DNA from: Jaltomata sinuosa
Lineage: Eukaryota; Streptophyta; Magnoliopsida; Solanales; Solanaceae
Assembly (NCBI GenBank): GCA_003996215.1
Contig: QJPP01000031.1
Coordinates: 186,001 to 250,000 of the forward strand
DNA length: 64,000 nt
Reading direction: 5' to 3'
Shown piece after piece: positions 54,102 to 64,000 of the stretch; positions within the stretch are counted from its first letter, which is position 1, and every line of letters begins with the position of its first letter. Position numbers and translations under genes: made by a program. Under the pieces are notes generated by a model. That model searched no databases, was not told the origin of the DNA, and was given only the letters and a program-made list of their open reading frames with translations.

Positions 54102-55194
54102 TCAGTGAGATGCACCCACATATTTCTTTAGCCTATAAATGTGAAATAGTGGATGTACTGCTGCCAATTCTGCGGGTAACTCTAATTCATAAGTTACTTT
54201 TCCAATCCTCTTTAAAATCCAATACAGACCAATATAACATGGGCTATATTTTCCTTTCTTACCCAACCTCATGACATTTTTCATGGGTGAAGCCTTCAAG
54301 AAAGCCCAATCATCAACTTCAAACTCTAAGTCTCTTCACCTTACATCAGTAAAGGACTTTTTGTGGCTCTGTGCAGTCCTTAACCTTTCTTGAATAGTCT
54401 TAACTTCTCCATAGCTTGGTTAACTAGGTTTAGCCTTATCAACCCTACTTCACCAACCTCAAACCAACCGATAAGACATCTATACCTCCGCCCATAAAGA
54501 GCCTTATAAGGAGCCATCTGGATACTAGAGTGATCACTTTTATTGTATCCAAATTTTATAAGAGAAAAATGATTATCCCAATTTCTCTTGAAGTCTATAA
54601 CGCATGCCTTTAACATATCCTCGAGCGTTTGAATAGTGCGGTTTGCCTGATTATTGGTTTGTAAATGAAAAGTGGTACTAAGGTTCACACTCGTCCCCAA
54701 ACATTTCCGAAAAGACTTCCAAAATTGGGCGATAAACTGAGAACGCCTATCTGAAATGATGGACAACGGAACTCCATGAAGTTTTACTATCTCCCGAATG
54801 TACAACTTAGCATAATCCTCAGCTAAGTTTGTCGTCTTTACAGGAAAGAAGTGGGTTGACTTAATCATTCGGCCCATAATTATCCATATCGAGTTATGCT
54901 ATCATCGATATTGTGGTAAGCCTATTATGAAATCCATATTAATCATCTCCCATTTCCACCCGGGGAGATTTATATTCTTAGCCACACCACCTGGCCCGTG
55001 GTGCTCAACTTTAACCTGCTGATAATTTGGATACTTAGCAATAAATCTACGATGTTTCTCTTTATACAATTCAACCAATAGACTTCTCTCAAGTCATGGT
55101 AGATTTTGGTGGAGCCTGGGTGAATCAAATATCTGGAATTATGCACTTCTGCCATAATTCTATCTCTGAAACCATGCACATAGAGGACACACAA
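54102..55194 (-). pseudogene. gypsy integrase and post-integrase region
   Basis: 54970-55194 has the H2C2-type zinc region relic (EVHNSRYLIHPGSTKIYHDL). 54380-54877 is the core (MIKSTHFFPVK, HGVPLSIISDRRSQFIAQFW, where the second Asp motif SDRxxxF is kept, and YNKSDHSSIQMAPYKALYGR). 54102-54299 is the C-terminal part (YIGLYWILKRIGKVTYELEL, HPLFHIYRLKKYV). Stops and frameshifts separate them. Confidence 0.9.
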
Positions 55195-55296
55195 CCTACC
55201 CTTTTACCTCAAAGCACCATCTTTCCCTTGTTCAAAAGCCATCACTTTTTGCTTGTGGACTTCTTCTTTTAGTTAGAGCAAGATGGGATCACTTTT

Positions 55297-56567
55297 CTAT
55301 GTCTCCTTAAATTCCACTACTAAAGATGACTCAACTCCATTCTGAACAACTTCACCACCTTTCTCAAAATCTAAGAGTCGAACTCCTAAACGTGCAATTA
55401 TATGCACATCCCTCGACAATTCTTTCTTTCTTTCATCTATATGAGAAGTACTCCCCATAGACAACCTACTAAGAGCATTAGCAACCACATTTGCCTTTCG
55501 CGAGTGGTAAAGAATGCTCAGATCATAGTTCTTAAGCAATTTGAGCCATCTCTTCTACCTGAGATTTAGCTTCTTCTGGATGAAAATATACTAGAGACTC
55601 TTATGAAATATGAACATATCAACATGCACACCATAGAGATAATGATGCTATATTTTAAACACAAATACCACTGTTGCCAACTCGAGATCATGAGTCAGAT
55701 AGTTCTTCTCATGATTCTTAAGATGTCTGGAAGCATAAGCTATAACCTTACCGGTATGCGTCAAAACACAACCATACCCACTCAGGATGCATCAAAGTTT
55801 ACCATGAAATCATCAGTTCCCTCTGGTAGGGTCAACACTGGTGCAGTAGTCAAATGAGTTTTCAATTTCTAAAAGCTCTTCTCACAAGATTCAGACCATT
55901 GAAACTTAACCTTTTTCTGGGTCAACTTAGTCAAAGGAGTAGCAATAGATAAACACCCTTCGACAAACCTTCTGTAATACACATCCAAAGCCAAGAAACT
56001 CCTAATATTAGTCAGGGTTGTGGGTCTGGCCCAAATCTTTACCGCCTCTATCTTTTGAGAATCCACCTAAATACCATCACTAGAAATAATGTGGCCTAGA
56101 AATTCCACATACTTCAATCAAAATTCATACTTAGAAAACTTGGCATACAACTCACGGTCCTTTAGTGTCTGAAGAGCAATTCTAAGGTGATTGGCATGAT
56201 CCTCCTCACTATAGGAGTATATTAGGATATCATTGATGAATACCATCACAAATATATTAAGATACTGCTTAAATACTCTATTCATGAGATCCATAAATAT
56301 TGCAGGAGCATTAGTCAAATCAAAGAGCATGACAAGAAAAATAAAGTGACCATAACAAGTTCTGTAAGTTGTCTTAGAAATATCACACTCTCTAACTTTG
56401 AACTGATGATAGCCGAATTTGAGGTCTATCATAGAGAAACAGGTAGCACCTTGAAGCTGGTCGAATAGGTTGTCAATTCTAGGAAGGGGATACTTATTCT
56501 TTATGGTGACCTTGTTTAACTTATGATAGTCAATACACATTCTAAGGGTACCTTCTTTCTTATACAT
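55297..56567 (-). pseudogene. gypsy reverse transcriptase and RNase H
   Basis: 56118-56567 encodes KKEGTLRMCIDYHKLNKVTI, FSMIDLKFGYHQFKVRE and VMVFINDILIYSYSEEDH. The usual FIDDIL box reads FINDIL, so a catalytic Asp is changed. 55869-56066 (RSFLALDVYYRRFVEG) and 55297-55539 (YHSRKANVVANALSRLSMGS) are the connection and RNase H ends. Confidence 0.92.
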
Positions 56568-56875
56568 GAAAAGGACTGGTGCACCCCAAGGAGAGACATT
56601 TGGTCTGATGAATCCCTTATCAAAAAGATCTTTGAACTATTCTTTTAGATCTATTAACTCAGCTAAAACCATTTTATATGGAGATATGGATATAGGCAGA
56701 GTATCAGGAAGGAAATCTATTTTGAAATCTATATCCCTATTTGGGTCCCTATCTGGAGGGACTCCAGAAAGATCATCAGGGAAACTTTTTGGAGATTAAC
56801 AAATAACTAGGACTGACTGAAGGGGTGGAGTTTCAGCACTAGAGTCTCTAACTCAAACTAAATGGTACATACACC

Positions 56876-57300
56876 CTATGGGAACCATTTTTCTAACCTT
56901 AAGATATGAAATGAAGTGACCCTTAGGAATAACTGGACTACCTTCCCCACTAAGTCTGCCTCATTTAGAAACTGGAACTTTACAATTTTGGTTCTACAAT
57001 CAACTAAGGTGTAACAGAAGTATAACCAATTCATGCCTAGAATGATATCAAAATCCACTATGTCTAACTCAACTAAGTCAATTATGGTGTATTTATGATG
57101 GACTGACATTGTGCAGTTTCTATAGACCCTCTTGCTATAATAGACTCTCTAACAGAAGTAGAAATAACGATAGTCTCTAAAAGTCATTGGGGACAGATTA
57201 TGAACTTCACAGCAATATATGGTGTCACAAATGATAAAGTGGAACCTGGGTCAAGTAAAACATAAGCATCAATACAGAAAACCTTTATCATACTAGTAAC
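56876..57300 (-). pseudogene. gypsy protease
   Basis: VDFDIILGMNWL is the conserved end of the chromovirus aspartic protease. The catalytic side lies in broken frames up to about 57300. Confidence 0.8.
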
Positions 57301-58700
57301 AACATTCGAAGAGGTTTCCTGATTTTGGTGGCTAGTCATAGCATATAGATGGTTCTTGCCTCCATATGTCCCTGAAGTAGCACTTTTCTATGTAACTTGG
57401 CTTGCTGGAGCAGATGAAGTAGTAGATTGGGCACTATTGCCCCCATTTCCCTATCTTGCAAACGGATAATTCCTTAAGAAGTGGCGCTGTTGGTGCACCC
57501 AAAGCATCTATCCCTGCCATAACAAAACTCACCTAAATGATTTTTACCATACTTGCTGCAATATTGGTATCAAGTAGCTCCCTGTGCCACACTACCCCGT
57601 GACTGATTACCCTACGATTTGAAGTTCTGATTATTCTAGAACTATTAACGTTCTTGGTCCTGGGTGCAAGTGCACTAGCTATTGATGGGTAAGGTTCAGA
57701 TAACCTTCTGTGGAAGAACGATTTGTTACCACTACTGTGTCTATGCTGATTAGCCTCATGGCCTGCTGACTTAGCTCTCTTATGGCCTGTTGAGTTAGCT
57801 CTCCATCTCTGGTGTTCCTATTTGTCTTTTTGATTTTCTTCCTCAACATGTTAAGATAAACCATGAGTCTGGATATGTCCATGTAATTAATCAATAGTGC
57901 GCCCTTGCACTCCTTCTTCATGTGCTTACCAACCCAGATAAAAACTTCCTCATTCTTTCCCTCATGTCAGACACCATCTGTGGAGCATAGCGAGATAACT
58001 GGGTGAACGTAAGGCTATATTCCCTCACACTCATAGTACCTTGTTTGAGATTCACAAACTCATCTGCCTTGGACTTTCTCAACTCTTGAGGGAAAATATT
58101 GTTGATGAATGCATCCATGAAGTTATCCCAAATTGCAGGGGATGCATCATCACTATGAGTTAACTCCCACTAGTCATACCAAACATTAGCTATGTCCTTC
58201 AGCTGGTAGGAAGCAAGTTCAACTCCCTCGATCTTTGCATTATGTATCACTCTAAAAATCTTCTGAATCTTATCAATAACGTTCTGAGGGTATTTATCAA
58301 CCTTGGATCCTATGAATACTGGTGGGTTCATTTGGAGGAACTTATAAATTCTTGAAGTGTCTAAAGAATCATGAAAGCTGGAACTAGCATGGAATCTGCC
58401 CTAACGGCTAGAATGGGCTGCTACAAGTTGTGTGAGTATCTGAATAGCTACCTTGAACTCAACATCAGAAATAGCAGTATGGGGAGGGAGGCTAAGGAGA
58501 AGAAGTCACAAAAACTCTAAAATTGAACGGGTTAGCACAGGTGGAGCTCCAACACTGGTGTTCTGGTCAGATGAGAGACCTCTGTTTCTAGTTTGCATCC
58601 TTATAGATGGAGGCAGGTCACTAGCATTAGTTCTAGTGGGAACCTTAGCACTTGATGCGGTTCTCTGGCTGGCTGTCCTTTTCAGAGTTATGATCTAAAA
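57301..58700 (-). pseudogene. gypsy gag
   Basis: 57918-58118 has FPQELRKSKADEFVNLKQGT, MSVREYSLTFTQLSRYAPQM and RMRKFLSGL, typical of plant chromovirus gag. Zinc-knuckle relics lie around 57480-57560 in other frames. The N-terminal part to about 58700 is poorly conserved. Confidence 0.85.
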
Positions 58701-58878
58701 TATGCAAATGCGAACTCTATTCCACAAACTAAAGTATGAAATAAGGGTAGTACTTTCTAACACCGTGTAGCTTTTCTATTATAAGTGTGGCGTCCTTCAT
58801 ACCCATAGAAAGAATTTTACTAGACGTAACTTCATAGACATCCTGGGACTCTTGAACCTTAAGCTCTAATACCAAGTT

Positions 58879-60863
58879 TGCCACGCCTCGAGCCTACACC
58901 CTGGGCATGGCGGGCACTCAAAACCACTATTGGCCCAAGCAAACCTTTGACATGTCTTACTACTTAACTAACACTTAATAACATGCAAAAGCTAAAAGTA
59001 ATGGGAATGCTGACACTTTGAATATTAGAGATCAAATATCTTTACTGACTTGTCTATGAAGCCTTTAACACAAGGAAATAGTCTACCGGGACAAGGCCCT
59101 GGGATACCTTTATATACTACTAGCAGTGACTAATGACTAATAAAACAACTGGAGTCCTCTGAAAAGCAAGGGGATCTCACTAAAATTGAAAGTAGGAGAG
59201 AGCCTAAGGATGCACCTGATGTCGAGCCTGAGTACCCGAATCTGCATGCAACACCAAATGATGTCAGTACGTGATTATGTACGGTATGTAATAAGCTAAA
59301 TGGGAAACAAGGCTAACATAGCTGATACTGCAATACACGGCTGATAGGAGTATACTATTGAGTAATGACTGAAAAATAACTAACTGATATAAGTAAAGCA
59401 TAAGTATATGAATGAATAACAAAATGCTTTATAAACCAAAAGTTGTGCATCAATAGTAAACACAGAAAATAACATTAGTTTAGTTGGGAGTTTCTCTTAA
59501 TCAACAAACATCATTATAGCACATGATGTCCAACCTCTAGCCCGATTGAGAGAGTTATTCCATACTTTGCCGGGGTATGGGACGATTCTAAACTATGGAT
59601 CCATATTGAGCCCATACCAGAGGCTAACTGAGGAGTCACCCCAACCAACCGCATGATCCTATCCTATACTAGCAACATAGTTTTTGGGTTTAGGTTATCT
59701 AAACCCTTACCTTTATCGGTGCTAAATAATCCTCCAAAAATATACTAATTCTCATAATATTAAAATCTTTTCTAAGGTAACTGAAAACCCGCTGTAGGGA
59801 TTCTTACCTCAAGATCACTTCATGCGACTTAGAAACGGTGTGCTTGCTCCCCAAGTAAATGAGAAATCTTACTGATCAGCTTCATGCTCTAAAATCATAT
59901 GTAAATATAATATAATGAGATTTCACGATGAAAGTATGCTTCTTTCAAAATCATTCCAATATACATTATGAAATCTATAATGCTTTCATGAATAAGACCT
60001 TTAAAACATGCAATGTTTTTTTGATAAAATCATGAAATACCTTCTGTGAGCCATGAACTGGATTCGTAGTATTGAATTATGCTTTATGAACATAAGAGTA
60101 TATATGAGAACTCAAGGATTTGAATGAATATATGAGAATACTACAAGTTTCATGGAGAATTTAGGAAATATTACCCATAGATAGCAGGACTAAAGTTTTA
60201 GGATTTAGAATTCAAAACCCTAGATATAATCTTTCTACAGCTGAACTTCTAACTAGTAGGGCATGAGAGAGGAGTACGGGAATCTCTCACTATGGTAGCC
60301 TTACATACCTGAAATGGAGAGATTTCCCAGAGAGACTTAGCTTGGAGTGCCCTAGACTTTGCTTGAAGAACTTCTGACCTTGGACTTAAGAGAGGGGAAT
60401 TGAGAGAAGTTCTTCGTGAAATATTCTAAGTGTAGACAATTATGAGAGGTTAATATTCATGCTAGGAGGGAGGTTAAAGGACCTAATTACCTTTAATTAG
60501 ACAAAGAATTGGGAAAATTCCCATTCAAAGATGGTCTTGATGTGACACGCCTCTCATAGAACATCTAGAGGGGTGCGCTATGGTTCCTGTAGCACCAACT
60601 CGAAGGCATGGCATGCCTCTCATAGAGCCAGGGGACCATTTTGCAAATGCTCTAAATTTTTCTCTCAAGTGTGGCTCGAACCCTAATGTGAAGACCCTAC
60701 TCTCTGATGCACTAGCCAGTTTTTGTTCTCAAAACTTTCATTTAGGCCCCGAAACTCTTCCCAATTGATATCTAAGGTTTCTATGGGTCATACGACACAA
60801 ATTTCAAGCCCGAGATGACATCATTAAAGACTTAGAAGGTGGTGTAAATCCAGAGGTGTTACA
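58879..60863 (-). repeat. gypsy 5' LTR
   Basis: 1985 bp with minus-strand ends TGTAACACCTC and GGCGTGGCA, next to the primer site. AT-rich; no other copy of this exact LTR is in the window. Confidence 0.8.
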
Positions 60864-61366
60864 ACTATAACCTTATAAATCATATCATAATGTAAGTATG
60901 ATGGTCATATAAGAGCATGGATAATCTATGCACATATGAGATATATTTCATATACAAAAAATGAACTTAACAACTCAATTATAACAAATTTACAAAAAAT
61001 TTGTATCAACATGGGATCAAATAATTATGATAATCATCTTTCAATCAAACCATGTTCCACCATTTAGAGACAATATATGATAATCATATAAACAACTATT
61101 ACATCGGCTAAATACTCGTACACATCACTTGATCCCCACATAGGTGCTCATCACCTCACCTATACGATACCCTCTTATCCCCAAACATTATTATCATTAT
61201 TTTATAAAAACATTCCATAATCAGAATCTTGAAAATCTTAACTTACCTTAATCTAAAGCATCATGAATCACAAGATAGCCCACCCCTTCATCAGATCCTC
61301 CGATCGCTCTTAATGTATCAAAATATGAGTTCTATATAAGGATATGAGTCCATTGATATCCATATT
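60864..61366. other. AT-rich spacer between LTRs
   Basis: No coding. The ACTAT following the LTR would be its target duplication, but the partner site is lost. Likely repeat-derived. Confidence 0.4.
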
Positions 61367-63352
61367 TGTCACGCCCGGAGGCTACCCTCTTGACGTAACA
61401 AGGGACCTATGCCACAACGGTCCCAAGTTAAACCTTGGCTAAAGTATGACTTAAACAAACATAGATAAACTTAACGGAAGCATTAAACTGAAGAGATATA
61501 GAGACTGAGTCATCGACAGCTCAAACCTAACATAACAGAATCCGAAACCCGAATACATAATCTTTACTATGTCTGAAAACCTCTAAACTAAATAATGAGT
61601 TACTGGGACAAGACCCCAGCTAACTCCAAATACTAAACATAAACCATAAAGATAGATAACTGATACCAGTCCTTGAAGTATGAGAACTCACCACTCAAGG
61701 TGAGACACCGGCTAATCTTTAACCACGAATCTGGGGACCCAAACCTGAATTTGTATTATCAAGAGGATGCATCACAAGATATGCGTCAGTACTATAGGAT
61801 ATACTGAGTATGTGAGATATGCAATATCTGAAGTAAACATGTTATACATACTTAAAAACTAAAATCATGCTATGGTTATGAAAGCTGAAATGCGAAGGAC
61901 TCAATGTAATATCATAGGCATAAATATAATTGAAAACCATAGGTAATAATAGAACTTCTAAAATCTGAAAGCAAAGAGTCAAAGCATTTAAATAACTGAA
62001 ACTGTTTTTGTGGGAGGTTCTCTAAGCGACATAGACCATGTGAGCTACATGGAATCTGATGTATACGCCCCATCAAAAGGATCCAATATACCTTGCCAGG
62101 GTATAAAGGCATAACTAGTGTGATCATGATGTCTGATACCCACAGAAGGGACTTAAAGAACCTACTGTGGCACGTAGTTCTGGGATATACAAGGGGTATG
62201 CTCACCTAATCCAACTCAATGCTCAATACTACTCCCAAAACGTACTTATAACTCATCTTATACTTGGGCATATCTGATGCCAAATTTGTTTGAAAAGCGT
62301 AAGGGTATATCTGATACCATGCGATTCACATAACTTAGGTAGACATATCTAGATGCCAAACCTCTCATAAACATAGCGACATATCTAATGTCATATAATG
62401 CATACTTCAAATCCTTAAAACTTAGCATAGCTATAATTCATAACATAGTTTTCTTTCTAAATTCATAGCTTGAAGAATTAGGTATGCAATTTCATAATAC
62501 TTAAGGCCATGTTATCTAAACATGCCAATTTTCACTTGAAAACATACAAATTGAAGGAATCATGCTAGAAATCATCTTTAATGCATGTGCTTTTGAAATT
62601 ATGCAAGGAATCTTAATTAAAACATGGGTAATGAATGAGAAATCATGAATTGATGCTAACAAACTGAATTCATAATAATTTTACAAATTGAGCAAGGGTT
62701 AGTCTTTAAATCATAAATAGAAAACCATTTATAAAACTTCATGCAAATTCATACAATTGAGGGTTAGGATTTATAGAAGAATCATGAGGAAATAATTTAT
62801 AGAAGAACCCATGAGTTGGGTAAGAACCCTAATTTAGAAATTTATAAAATCAATTTAGAAGATTGGGGTTTTGGGCATAAGGGTGAAGGAATTCCCTTAT
62901 TGAATACCCACATACCTGAATTGAAGCTTTCTATGCTAGATTTAAAAGAATGGAGGCTTGAAGGTGGAGGTTCTTGCTTGGAGCTTGAGACTTGGAGAAG
63001 AGGAACTCTTTCTTCTTTAGGAAGAGAATGACTTAGAATGAGAAGAGCTTAGGCTATTAGGGGATAAAACCCTATTAAACATGGTCAAAATGACCCCACT
63101 TAGCAGTAAAAGAATAGGGGAAAAGATGAATTTACCCCCGACTTAATAATAGAAAGCTGCAGGAATTTCTTCACCTCACGACCAAGGCGTCAGAGGGAGG
63201 GATTGAAATTCTGGGCGCTAGAGGTTTTTGATGACATGGTCCCACAGGCCATCGTAGTAATGATGCCCGTGGCGTAGCCCATCGGGGTACTGGAGAGTTG
63301 GGGCAAAGCTGCTAGAAGATCCCGACGATGAGTTCCCATTGGCCATCGCACC
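61367..63352 (-). repeat. second gypsy-type LTR, 3' side cut by the third
   Basis: Starts TGTCACGCCCGGAGGCTACC on the plus strand and is homologous in order to 63353-64000 (GACGTAACA, GGTCCCAAG, AGCGGAAGC-like, CACGAAT, GTACTATA(G)GA blocks). It ends abruptly at the next TGTCATGCCC without a CA terminus, so it was probably interrupted there. No internal domain is attached within the window. Confidence 0.65.
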
Positions 63353-64000
63353 TGTCATGCCCTGAGGTTACCCCGTAGACGTAACACGAGACTCGGGACC
63401 ACGAAGATCCCAAGCTAACCCTTGGTCATTGGATTTTCAAGTATAACAAAGAAATTAGACATAGCGGAAGCATCAACATAAATCCAAAACCGGAAGACAT
63501 ACCATAAATATAGAGTCGAATAGGAAATACAACTCAGAAATCATCTCATAAGGTCTATGTCTGGAAGCCTCTAATACTATCATAGGGAGTTGTTGGGAAA
63601 ACACCCCCAACTAACTCGAAAATCTGAAAATAAAGAAGACATAAAACTGAGGTGGAACCTAGCCCTCAGACTATGAGGACTCACCAATAGCTAAGTAGGA
63701 GTTGCCGGATTTCTAGCCACGAATATGAGTAGGAATACCTGAGTCTGCATCATAAAAGGATGCAGTGCATTATGCGTTAGTACTATGGAATGTACTAAGT
63801 ATGTGAGCGATGCATAAGTAAGGAAAACATGCCTTAAAAATGTACTTTTATTATAATCCGTGCATAATGAATTATCATGAAAAGATATCAATATGAAAAG
63901 ATAAATCATAAGGCAGAAGCCAACTTCAAGATGATAGTTCATGAAAAGTTCATAAAGCTTAGAAAACTTGAAATCATGACATACGGAAAACATACATAAG
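63353..64000 (-). repeat. third gypsy-type LTR, runs off the right edge
   Basis: Starts TGTCATGCCCTGAGGTTACC and follows the same block order as the LTR at 61367 with clear divergence, so it is a related but separate insertion. The 3' continuation is outside the window. Confidence 0.65.

Larger units (their letters stand above)
54091..60863 (-). mobile_element. Ty3/gypsy chromovirus-type element (Del/Tekay-like), 3' LTR lost
   Basis: The 5' LTR is at 58879-60863, with an iMet-type primer site (complement GCTCTAATACCA, 58863-58874). Gag, protease, RT, RNase H, integrase and the start of the post-integrase region follow on the minus strand. The element ends abruptly at the RTE LINE near 54090, without chromodomain end or 3' LTR. 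All frames are broken. Confidence 0.9.

Overview
This window is plant nuclear DNA, most likely from a solanaceous genome (nightshade, tobacco, pepper or tomato group). It is AT-rich and spliceosomal, and it is packed with Ty1/copia and Ty3/gypsy retrotransposons, RTE and L1-type LINEs, tRNA-derived SINEs of the kind common in Solanaceae, a hAT transposon and several MITEs. The family assignment is inferred from recognised repeat types; no search was run. No rRNA, tRNA, CRISPR or bacterial-type genes were seen.

The one clear host gene lies on the minus strand. It is an O-fucosyltransferase-family (PF10250-type) type II membrane glycosyltransferase. Seven exons (39225-38866, 36883-36814, 31103-31036, 30940-30852, 18776-18579, 1416-1212, 1110-943) give 1158 coding bases, or 386 codons. 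All junctions are GT-AG and the phases agree without a stop. The exons are spread over 38.3 kb, and the last part of the protein (roughly 130-170 residues by family length) lies beyond the left edge. Two introns are about 100 bp. The others reach 5.7, 12.1 and 17.2 kb because of transposable-element insertions.

Intron 7 (left edge to 942) holds the 3' end of a plus-strand copia. Intron 5 (1417-18578) holds gypsy-like LTR remnants, a Stowaway MITE, a SINE, and a nest in which old copia-B is split by copia-A', which is split by a hAT, which is split by an RTE LINE. The last three insertions each have target-site duplications. Intron 4 (18777-30851) holds an L1-type LINE cut up by two related MITEs, a truncated RTE LINE and a full-length copia-A (23333-28281). 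Intron 2 (31104-36813) holds a LINE fragment, a copia fragment (copia-C) carrying a SINE and a MITE, and a second copia-B relative.

Upstream of the gene are a (TA)15 tract and a G-rich stretch. From 40422 to 51849 there is an Athila-like gypsy element with two 1.44 kb LTRs, a tRNA-Asp-type primer site, broken gag, a protease region and an extra ORF, but no RT, RNase H or integrase. From about 52.7 kb to the right edge are RTE LINE fragments, a decayed chromodomain-type gypsy element with one 1985 bp LTR, and two further related LTRs. Almost every mobile-element gene here is broken. The O-fucosyltransferase reading frame is the only one that looks maintained.
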